A stretch of 64,000 bases of DNA, taken from contig CANQBM010000001.1 in assembly GCA_947589575.1 (NCBI GenBank), forward strand, positions 62,001 to 126,000, read 5' to 3'. The stretch is from an uncultured Clostridia bacterium. Its GTDB lineage: Bacteria; Bacillota; Clostridia; Oscillospirales; Acutalibacteraceae. The stretch's first letter is position 1, and the number at the start of each line of letters is the position of its first letter. Below the pieces are notes generated by a model that saw only the letters and a list, made by a program, of their open reading frames with translations, did not search any database and was not told the origin of the DNA. A program made the position numbers and the translations under genes. This document shows positions 56,518-64,000 of this stretch, in pieces.

Positions 56518-57468
56518 TTATTCACAGTAAACGGGCGATGTAACCGCAAGCGGTTGGCTATCGCCGTCAACACTTCCCCAAAGCTCCGCTCTGTACCAGT
56601 GTCCTCTTTCAAGCTCAAGTCTTGCGTGACGTTCGTCAAATCTTGTTTCAAGAACGGTTTTACCGCCGTTAGTAATAATTTTTATTGTCTTGTATCTGAT
56701 AAACTCCTCACCCGCGTTCTTTTCACGAGAGTGCAAATCCGTAAAAAAGCTGAAAGTATAATTTCCCTTTCTTACCGTGTCGCCGAGTGAGTAGGTTTTT
56801 CCGTGTCTGTGGATATTAAAGAAAAATTTTACACCCGAAGACACTACTGTTTTGCCGAGCCTTATTGCGCGGACGGCGTTTTTTTCGTTGACCTCACCGT
56901 CAATGTCAATATATGTACATCCGTAGTGTCCGCTGTTTTCATTTCTGTGCCAGTCTCTGCCGTAGGAGGCGGCTATTTTATAACCCTTGTCAAGAAGTGA
57001 TGTCCATAGCTCGAGAGATTTTTTATTTTCACTTGTAACGCGCGTTAAATCCTCGTGCCATATTTCAATATAATCAATATTGTTCCAGTTTTTTACCGAG
57101 AATTCCCATCTGCCGCCGGTGCATACGGGGGAGCCCATCTGAAACGGATGAGCAATTCCTACAATTCCTCCCGCTGCCTTGACATCCTTTATTTTCTCGT
57201 CAATATTTGTCGGTACGGCGTCACGCCAGTCCACAAATTTCTTTGCTCCCAAAACAAGCATATGGCCGTAATATGTCGTCCATTCAATTCCTCTGACAGT
57301 TGGGAGAACGGAATCATTAAGCTCGGCGTGTCCCGAAAAAGTATTATGGTCAGTAAGCGCAATAAGTGAAAGGTGGTCCGCTCTTGCGTTTTCCAAAAGT
57401 TCCCTGACTTCAAATGCACCGTCGGAGTGTATCGTGTGACAATGCAGTTCACATGGAAGATAACTCAT
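56518..57468 (-). CDS. CehA/McbA-like PHP-domain metallohydrolase
   Basis: ELHCHTIHSDGAFEVRELLENA, ALTDHNTFSG, GYKIAASYGRDWH. Confidence 0.85.
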   Translation of the reverse strand: MSYLPCELHCHTIHSDGAFEVRELLENARADHLSLIALTDHNTFSGHAELNDSVLPTVRGIEWTTYYGHMLVLGAKKFVDWRDAVPTNIDEKIKDVKAAGGIVGIAHPFQMGSPVCTGGRWEFSVKNWNNIDYIEIWHEDLTRVTSENKKSLELWTSLLDKGYKIAASYGRDWHRNENSGHYGCTYIDIDGEVNEKNAVRAIRLGKTVVSSGVKFFFNIHRHGKTYSLGDTVRKGNYTFSFFTDLHSREKNAGEEFIRYKTIKIITNGGKTVLETRFDERHARLELERGHWYRAELWGSVDGDSQPLAVTSPVYCE

Positions 57469-57909
57469 TTAATCCACCTCACCCTCGATTTCAACAGTAT
57501 AGTCCACATCGCACGAAACGCTGTGAACATTCAAGACAACATCCCATTCGCCTTCATTTACGGGACCTTTTAAAAAGCCGGGTGATGCAAATTCGGCGCT
57601 GATAATATGTTCCTGCTCGTTGTCCTGTCTGTGTGCCGCTCCTCTGTATTCACCACAGGAGTCTGCCGACAGGGTTATCAGATTTTTAACAGGGAGGTAG
57701 TCGGCGGGTCTGCCGATTAGATTTTCATCATATTTTTCAAAACAGTTTCTTATAACCGATACTGCTTTTTCGCGGTCATTAAGATTTTTGGGCGAATAGC
57801 TGTATTTTATTTTGAGGGATTTTATTCCTGAAGGCACGTCAAATTTATGTACAAGATTTGTTTTATCATTATCAGTTGTTATTTTGCCCTTAACGCTGAA
57901 AATTAACAT
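57469..57909 (-). CDS. Hypothetical protein, candidate split-off N-terminal domain of CehA-like proteins
   Basis: Stop TAA directly abuts ATG of the PHP gene; beta-rich SLKIKYSYSPKNL... architecture. Confidence 0.6.
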   Translation of the reverse strand: MLIFSVKGKITTDNDKTNLVHKFDVPSGIKSLKIKYSYSPKNLNDREKAVSVIRNCFEKYDENLIGRPADYLPVKNLITLSADSCGEYRGAAHRQDNEQEHIISAEFASPGFLKGPVNEGEWDVVLNVHSVSCDVDYTVEIEGEVD

Positions 57910-58017
57910 TTTCTCCTCCCATTAAAATAATATAGATAATTTAATTATAAAATAGAATACGGATATTTGCAATTGATATTATTATACAAAAATGATATAG
58001 TATTTTTGGTGATAAGT

Positions 58018-58899
58018 ATGAATTTAAAATGCTGGATGAGGGATATTGGCGACAGAACGGATGTTTTAAGTTTAAATCTTGCAGGCAGTCACGACTGTGT
58101 AACAAAATATGTCCAGTTTTCACATATCTCAAAATGTCAGAGCCTTACTGTATACGAACAGCTTTGTATAGGCATAAGAGGGCTGGATATACGCGTACAG
58201 TCAAGAGGAAATGAACTTAAAATGGTTCACGGTATAGCAAAGGCGTTTAACTCTCCAAATCATTTTTCAAGGCAGATGGATATGGGAGATGTACTTTCGC
58301 AATGCTATAAGTTTTTAAAAGAAAATCCGAGCGAGACGATTATTTTTCAGTTTAAGAATGACAGCGGCACAGAGCAGGAAAAATGCTTTGATAATCTTTT
58401 TAATACATATATATTGAAAAACAGGGATAAATGGTTTCTTGAAAACAGAGCACCTCTGCTGTCGCAGTGCAGAGGTAAAATAATTCTTATCCGCAGATGC
58501 AAAATGGCGGACAGGGCGGAATATAATCATATGAACACAGGCGTTGATTTTTCAAAATGGACAGAGCAGACTCAGGCTGTACCTGAACCGCTCACGCTCA
58601 AAACAAGCGGAGAAAATGAAATGACGTTTATTGTTCAGGACAGATACAAATATAAGCCAAAACCCCGCTGGAACGAGTGTGTCAAGCCGTTTCTTGACGC
58701 GAGAGAGGCGTTTGACAAAATTTATATTATAAATTATCTTTCAACGGCAGGCGGATTAAAGGGGCCGTATAATAATTCAAAATATATTAATCCGCGTTTT
58801 ATGAATTATCCGCTTGATAAAGAAAAGTATTATGGTATGGTTTATATTGATTTTCCTACGGCGGAGTTAGTTGAAAAAATTATTTCTTTAAATTTTTGA
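58018..58899 (+). CDS. PI-PLC X-domain phosphodiesterase, no signal peptide
   Basis: LNLAGSHDCVTKY, GIRGLDIRVQ, MVHGIAK, NPSETIIFQFKND; start at MNLKCW with GGTGAT SD. Confidence 0.85.
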   Translation: MNLKCWMRDIGDRTDVLSLNLAGSHDCVTKYVQFSHISKCQSLTVYEQLCIGIRGLDIRVQSRGNELKMVHGIAKAFNSPNHFSRQMDMGDVLSQCYKFLKENPSETIIFQFKNDSGTEQEKCFDNLFNTYILKNRDKWFLENRAPLLSQCRGKIILIRRCKMADRAEYNHMNTGVDFSKWTEQTQAVPEPLTLKTSGENEMTFIVQDRYKYKPKPRWNECVKPFLDAREAFDKIYIINYLSTAGGLKGPYNNSKYINPRFMNYPLDKEKYYGMVYIDFPTAELVEKIISLNF

Positions 58900-58907
58900 G
58901 GTGGATT

Positions 58908-59759
58908 ATGAAATTAAGTGATATTAACATTCGTGACCCGTTTGTTTTAAAAGATGGGGATACGTATTACCTCTACGGAACAAGAGCTAAGGATTTCGGA
59001 AGAAATGTCGGAGGCTTTGACGTTTATTCATCAAAGGATTTAAAAGTCTGGAGCGAGCCTGCCGTATGCTTTGATTCAAAGAAAAACGGCTTTAACCGAG
59101 AAGTAAACTGGGCGCCCGAAGTGCACAGGTACAATGGCAGTTATTATATGTTTGCAACTTTTACAAGGGAAAATAATTTAAGAGGAGTCTTTATTTTAAA
59201 AGCTGACAATCCTTTAGGCCCGTTTGAGCCGTATTCCGACGGCGCTGTTACACCGCGTGACATGGAATGTCTTGACGGTACGCTTTATGTTGACAAAAAG
59301 GGAGAGCCGTATCTCGTATTCTGTCACGAACATACTCAAATTATTGACGGTACAGTATGCTTATTAAAACTCAGCAGCAACTTAAAAAGGGCGCAGAGTG
59401 AGCCTGTACTCCTGTTTCACGGCTCGTCACCCGACTGGGCGGATAAAAAACCGCAGGGCGAACATTATATAACGGACGGACCGTTTATGTACAGAACAAC
59501 AGGCGGAGAGCTACTTTTAATCTGGTCAACCTTTATAAAAGGCAAATATGCCCAATGCGTCGCAAAATCTGATAATAAAGAGATAGACGGTAAATTTATT
59601 CATCTTCCTCCGCTTATAACAAATGACGGCGGACATGGTATGATTTTCAAGGCGGGCAATAAATTAATGCTCACTTATCATACTCCCAATAAAACAAATT
59701 ATGAACGTCCTGCCTTCAGGGAATTAGAGGATACAGGCGATACAATAAAGATAAAATAA
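58908..59759 (+). CDS. Glycoside hydrolase family 43-like protein
   Basis: NIRDPFVLKDGDTYYLYGTRAKD, NWAPEVHRYNGSYYMFATFT, YITDGPFMYRTTGGELLLIWS. Confidence 0.88.
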   Translation: MKLSDINIRDPFVLKDGDTYYLYGTRAKDFGRNVGGFDVYSSKDLKVWSEPAVCFDSKKNGFNREVNWAPEVHRYNGSYYMFATFTRENNLRGVFILKADNPLGPFEPYSDGAVTPRDMECLDGTLYVDKKGEPYLVFCHEHTQIIDGTVCLLKLSSNLKRAQSEPVLLFHGSSPDWADKKPQGEHYITDGPFMYRTTGGELLLIWSTFIKGKYAQCVAKSDNKEIDGKFIHLPPLITNDGGHGMIFKAGNKLMLTYHTPNKTNYERPAFRELEDTGDTIKIK

Positions 59760-59827
59760 CGTAAAAATGTAGTTAAGTCTGATTTTAGACCGGAACATTA
59801 AAATTTATGAGTATATTAATAAAAAGT

Positions 59828-59866
59828 AAAAGCACTCGACAATTTTTCGCCGGGTGCTTTCATTTT
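59828..59866 (+). terminator. Terminator after GH43 gene
   Basis: AAAGCACTCG...CGGGTGCTTTCATTTT. Confidence 0.8.
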
Positions 59867-59912
59867 CACATACTTGTTTTATAAAGTTTAGTTTGTTTGG
59901 CAACAATAATTA

Positions 59913-59963
59913 TAATCCATATCGGACTATTTGTCAAGTCCATTTTGGATTATTTGCTATAAT
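59913..59963 (+). promoter_or_regulatory. Operator/promoter of XRE gene: nested palindrome plus extended -10
   Basis: TAATCC-N5-GGACT-N8-AGTCC-N5-GGATTA (59913-59952) then TGCTATAAT (-10 at 59958-59963). Confidence 0.7.
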
Positions 59964-59978
59964 TTTTATGGTGATTTT

Positions 59979-60200
59979 ATGAATTATAAAGAAAAATTAA
60001 AGAATTTAAGAATAGACAACGATATTACGCAAGTACAATTAGCGGAAATATTAGGTGTTAAACAGTCTGCAATATCAAAATATGAAATGGGGCTAAGAGA
60101 ATATAAAATAGAGGATTTAATTAAGCTATGCAGGTTTTATAATATTTCTTCCGATTACATTTTAGGCTTGCCCAAAGGTCTTGATTATCCCGAAAGATAA
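59979..60200 (+). CDS. XRE-family HTH transcriptional regulator
   Basis: LKNLRIDNDITQVQLAEILGVKQSAISKYEMGLREYKIEDLIKLCRFYNISSDYILGL. Confidence 0.93.
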   Translation: MNYKEKLKNLRIDNDITQVQLAEILGVKQSAISKYEMGLREYKIEDLIKLCRFYNISSDYILGLPKGLDYPER

Positions 60201-60245
60201 TTATCATATCAGCCGTCATAAGAGGTGCTGATAATACAAATTTTA

Positions 60246-60284
60246 ATAACCCCGCCGGCATTTCACGCGCCAGCGGGGGTTTAA
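60246..60284 (+). terminator. Terminator after XRE gene
   Basis: AACCCCGCCGGC...GCCAGCGGGGGTT. Confidence 0.75.
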
Positions 60285-60308
60285 TTTGTAAGAGTATTTT
60301 ACTGTTTT

Positions 60309-62693
60309 TCAGTTAAAGGTATAATAGTAATAATTTGCAATATTCATAGGCTTAAGACGGTAGAAAAATCTAAACAGTTTTTTCTTAATCCGCGACCTTT
60401 TGAATTCAATATTGTTCGCGCATGTAATATTATAATGGTTAGGCGCTTTATCAAAGCTGATTGTTTTTTCCTCGCCCTTTGACAATGAAAAGTAATTATC
60501 ACTCGGCAGCTCGTCACTGTCAATAAAAATGTTATATGCAAAGGTGTCGCTTTTAAGCGTAAGCTTATTGCCGTCAAGTTTCGACGTTATATTTGCCCTT
60601 TTCAGTTTGAGCCGAGAGGGAGAGGTGAATATTTCCGTTATAACTTCACCGTTAAAGCAAAGCTGAAGAACTGATTTTTTGCTCACGCTGATTTCATCAA
60701 CCGCTTTGAAACTGTTAGGCGAAAGGCTTATATCATATTCTTTAATTTTGTCCGGGTTAAATAATTTTAATTCTAAATGAATTTTAACCTCGTTTAATGT
60801 ATCGTTATGCGCAAATATAACAGATTTCCCTTTTTCCTTCTTACAGCTTACCGTTACCGGGGAGAAAAACTCTCTTGCCTTATACTGCAACGCCTTCGCG
60901 ACGCCCTCAAAATCGACAGACGACCAGCTCGGGCAGTTCCATACATCGTTAAACTGCCAAAAGATAGAGCCGTTGCATCTGCCTTTATTTTGCCTGAAAT
61001 GAATGGTTGCATTTTTAATACATTCTGCCTGAACAATTCCCGTAAGGTACGGCAGGTCCTCAAAATGCTTAGGGAAATCAAACAGCTCCGTTAGATAAAA
61101 AAGCATTTTTTTATTACCGCCAACGCACTTTTGGTGCCTGTTAAAGCTTGGCGATGTAATGTCATATTCCTCAGGAGGAGCAAAGGTTTTTATAGCCTTC
61201 ATTGACGGGAGCGATTCAAGACCGAATTCAGAGAGAAATCTTGAATATCTCTTTGTGTAATAGTCAAGCTTTTTAAGTCCGTGCCATACATTCCACATAT
61301 GTGTATCGCCGACATTGTCGCTTGAATATTCCTTAAAGCAAGCGCTTCCTACAGGCGAGGTCGGGATATATGGCACGTCGGTTAAATCACTTATAAAATC
61401 GGGAAGAGTGTGGTAGAAAAACTCCTCATATGCTTTCATAATCCTTGTACCGTGCGGAAGATATGAGAACATAGCCTCAAGCTCATTGTTTCCGCACCAG
61501 AGCGCGAGGCTCGGGTGTGTTGTCAGTCTGCTGACATTTGATTTAACCTCAGCCAGCACATTGTCGGTGAACTCTTTATTATAAAACGGATACATTTGGC
61601 AGGCAAAACAGAAATCCTGCCATACGAGTATGCCCCTTTCATCGCATTGACTTATTAAATAATCGTCCGCATAGCTGCCGCCGCCCCAGACTCTGATAAT
61701 ATTAAAATTTGACTTTTCAGCAAGGTCAAGGTAGTAATCAACATCGCTTTTACCGCTGTCCTCATAAATTGCGGAAAACGGTATAAGATTTGCACCCTTT
61801 GCAAAAATCCGCTCACCGTTTAAAACAAAACAGAAATTGCTTCCGTATTCGTCTTTGTCTGTATCAAGATAAAGCGAGCGCAGACCTATTTTTCTTTCAA
61901 CTTTTTCCTCGTCATTTTCAAATATTACAGTATAAAGCGGTTGCCTGTCTCTTTGTGACAGCTCACGGGTATACCACAGTTTTGGATTATCAATTTCAAA
62001 TATGTTGTTTTCGTCAATAGTTAAAACGTCGCCGTCGGGGCAGACAAGCGATATTATATCCGCATTGTCAGCTGTTACATTAACTATTGATTTTTCTTTG
62101 GTAGTGGTTTGGGTTATTTTAATATTTTCAATTCTGTTGTTAAAGCATTTGAGCTCAATGTTTTCAAGCACGGCGCAGTAGGGTATACAGGGGCCCCAGT
62201 CCCAGCCGAAATGACAGGAGGGTTTTCTTATGTACGCAATGCCGTCAATACCGTTAGAGTTTTTCGGCAGAGGGTTATCCTTTTGAAGTTTATTAATGTA
62301 TTTGACAGCCGAGTAAAAATGCAGTAATATGCTGTTTTCTCCTTCAATGAGAAAATTTTTTATATCAATATCAATCGGAATGAAGGCATTGCTGCTTTTA
62401 AATGCCTCTCTGCCGTTTATATAACAGGTGCAGAGTGTATCAAGACCCTTGCACAATAAATTTATATGACTGTATTTTAAATCTTCGGCAGTAAGTGTAA
62501 ATTGACGCTTAAATTCAAAATCATTTTCACCTATGCGGATACCCTCTTTTTCATCGCCGGAGATAAGAGGGTTTTTTATTGCGCGGTTTTTTATAAGATT
62601 ACCAAAATCACTTCCGGGAATAACAGCATTATACTCTTTGCCGTCGGTACAGTTTTTCATTATCCAGTTTCCCGCGAGATTTATTTTTATCAT
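60309..62693 (-). CDS. Glycoside hydrolase family 2, beta-mannosidase-like
   Basis: FRVWGGGSYADDYLISQCDERGILVWQDFCFACQMYP, WCGNNELEAM, SEFGLESLPS, WQFNDVWNCPSWSSVD; start placed at MIKINLAG after GAGGG SD. Confidence 0.93.
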   Translation of the reverse strand: MIKINLAGNWIMKNCTDGKEYNAVIPGSDFGNLIKNRAIKNPLISGDEKEGIRIGENDFEFKRQFTLTAEDLKYSHINLLCKGLDTLCTCYINGREAFKSSNAFIPIDIDIKNFLIEGENSILLHFYSAVKYINKLQKDNPLPKNSNGIDGIAYIRKPSCHFGWDWGPCIPYCAVLENIELKCFNNRIENIKITQTTTKEKSIVNVTADNADIISLVCPDGDVLTIDENNIFEIDNPKLWYTRELSQRDRQPLYTVIFENDEEKVERKIGLRSLYLDTDKDEYGSNFCFVLNGERIFAKGANLIPFSAIYEDSGKSDVDYYLDLAEKSNFNIIRVWGGGSYADDYLISQCDERGILVWQDFCFACQMYPFYNKEFTDNVLAEVKSNVSRLTTHPSLALWCGNNELEAMFSYLPHGTRIMKAYEEFFYHTLPDFISDLTDVPYIPTSPVGSACFKEYSSDNVGDTHMWNVWHGLKKLDYYTKRYSRFLSEFGLESLPSMKAIKTFAPPEEYDITSPSFNRHQKCVGGNKKMLFYLTELFDFPKHFEDLPYLTGIVQAECIKNATIHFRQNKGRCNGSIFWQFNDVWNCPSWSSVDFEGVAKALQYKAREFFSPVTVSCKKEKGKSVIFAHNDTLNEVKIHLELKLFNPDKIKEYDISLSPNSFKAVDEISVSKKSVLQLCFNGEVITEIFTSPSRLKLKRANITSKLDGNKLTLKSDTFAYNIFIDSDELPSDNYFSLSKGEEKTISFDKAPNHYNITCANNIEFKRSRIKKKLFRFFYRLKPMNIANYYYYTFN

Positions 62694-62718
62694 AATCATT
62701 CCCTCATTTCTTTTTTTA

Positions 62719-62753
62719 CAGTATAGCATATTGTTAGTAAATATGCTATACTG
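62719..62753. promoter_or_regulatory. Perfect 13-bp-arm inverted repeat between divergent GH2 and GH3 genes
   Basis: CAGTATAGCATAT-TGTTAGTAA-ATATGCTATACTG. Confidence 0.75.
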
Positions 62754-62782
62754 AATATAACTTATTAAAAAGGGGAATTTAT

Positions 62783-64000
62783 ATGAGCATTAAGTTGAAA
62801 TTTGATACATTTGTTCAGAATTTTATTGATAAAATTACAGGCAGCGGAGTTATGCAGGAGGAGAACACGGTAGACGGGGATAAACGGGTTTTTGAGCCGA
62901 TGCCGCAAACAGCGCTTAAAGCGTCGGAGGAAAGTATAGTTCTGCTTAAAAACAAGGACAATGCACTGCCGATTAAAGACGGTGACACAGTATCTGTGTT
63001 CGGCAGATGCCAGCTTGATTATTTTTATGTCGGTTACGGCAGCGGCGGTGATGTAAACGCGCCGTACCAGATAAATCTCATTGACGGTTTGAAGAATAAC
63101 GGTGTCAAAATTTATTCCCCCCTTTTAAACCTGTATGAGTCATGGAGAGAAAAAAACCCCGTAAGCCACGGCTTTTGGGGACACTGGCCTATGAATTACC
63201 CCGAAATGGAGCTTTCTGAAAGGGTTGTTAAATCAGCAGGTGAAAACAGTGATATTGCTTTGGTAGTGCTCGGCAGAGCGGCAGGCGAGGACAGAGAAAA
63301 TAATCTTGAAAAAGGCAGTTATTATCTTACGGATTCGGAAATAAAAATGCTTGACCTTGTAACAGAAAGTTTTAAACGTGTCGCGGTAATAATGAACTGC
63401 GGAAATATTATTGATATGGCATGGACCGAAAAGTACGCAGATAAGATAAAGGCTGTCATTTACGCATGGCAGTGCGGTATGGAAAGCGGAAACGCGCTTG
63501 CAAATATTTTAACAGGTAAAGCAAATCCAAGCGGTAAGCTGCCGTGTACGATTGCGAGAAATTATGAGGATTATCCAAGCTCACATGATTTCGGAGGCAA
63601 GGATTATAATAATTATACCGAGGATATTTTTGTAGGTTACAGATTCTTTGAGACTTTCTGCAAGCATAAAGCGCTTTATCCGTTCGGCTTTGGACTGAGT
63701 TATACCGATTTTGAAATCACGCCTGTTTCCTTTGAGCAAAAGGAAAACAGTTTTGAATTTTCAGTCAGTGTTAAAAATATAGGTTCTGTTAAAGGCAGGG
63801 AGGTTATTCAGCTTTATGTAAATGCACCGCAGGGCAGACTTTCAAAGGAGGCAAGAAGACTTGTTGCTTTTGCCAAATCAAGTGAAATTGCCCCCGGTGC
63901 GAGTGAAGAGCTTACACTTTCCTGCACCCTTTATGATATTGCAAGTTTTGATGATATGCAAAGAAGATTCGCATACATAATTGAAAAAGGAGAATATACA
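62783..64000 (+). CDS. Glycoside hydrolase family 3 protein, C-terminal domain first (3' truncated by window edge)
   Basis: Not in ORF track; ATG 62783 with AAGGGG SD; translation MSIKLKFDTFVQ...SEESIVLLKNKDNALPIKDGDTVSVFG...AWQCGMESGNALANILTGKANPSGKLPCTI...YPFGFGLSYTDFEI then FnIII-like region; open to base 64000. Confidence 0.9.
   Translation, partial: MSIKLKFDTFVQNFIDKITGSGVMQEENTVDGDKRVFEPMPQTALKASEESIVLLKNKDNALPIKDGDTVSVFGRCQLDYFYVGYGSGGDVNAPYQINLIDGLKNNGVKIYSPLLNLYESWREKNPVSHGFWGHWPMNYPEMELSERVVKSAGENSDIALVVLGRAAGEDRENNLEKGSYYLTDSEIKMLDLVTESFKRVAVIMNCGNIIDMAWTEKYADKIKAVIYAWQCGMESGNALANILTGKANPSGKLPCTIARNYEDYPSSHDFGGKDYNNYTEDIFVGYRFFETFCKHKALYPFGFGLSYTDFEITPVSFEQKENSFEFSVSVKNIGSVKGREVIQLYVNAPQGRLSKEARRLVAFAKSSEIAPGASEELTLSCTLYDIASFDDMQRRFAYIIEKGEYT

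Noticed and set aside
1-64000. CRISPR arrays, IS/transposases, prophage, tRNA/rRNA genes
   Set aside because: No repeat-spacer pattern, transposase/integrase motifs or tRNA/rRNA signatures were recognised by eye; a tRNAscan/Infernal run would be decisive.

Overview
The window is a typical low-GC Clostridia-type (Ruminococcaceae-like, inferred) chromosomal segment. I saw no phage, IS, CRISPR, rRNA or tRNA. The left end is the origin-proximal block mnmG(partial)-rsmG-noc-[three parS-like palindromes]-parA-parB-serS. It is followed by nrdD/nrdG, two clan GH-D alpha-galactosidase genes (GH36, GH27), a DUF4430 lipoprotein plus alpha/alpha-toroid membrane protein pair, hpt, an Fe-ADH, a split transketolase, a surface repeat protein with class B sortase and an LCP protein, and a marR plus dual ABC exporter operon. 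Further right are rsmA, MATE, PHP, maf, a U32 peptidase and zapA, then a PadR/HAAS-like/secreted protein module, ABC-F, an rpe-...-mgtE cluster, and a NuoE/NuoF/GltD-like flavin-bifurcation-type operon ending in hypB-hypA. The right end has a Na/Pi symporter with a Pho-like two-component system, a split CehA-like PHP pair, a cytosolic PI-PLC-X protein, GH43, an XRE regulator, GH2 and a truncated GH3. The observations I rate highest are the split transcobalamin/intrinsic-factor-like pair, the NuoEF-GltD-HypBA operon without hydrogenase structural genes, the sortase/repeat-protein locus, and several clear operator or RNA-structure signals: three graded parS sites, an 11-bp phased Pho box, 15-bp-arm PadR and 40-bp XRE palindromes, a promoter-to-terminator orphan transcript, and an SD-sequestering hairpin before nrdG. 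Family assignments come from motif recognition only; no database searches were run.
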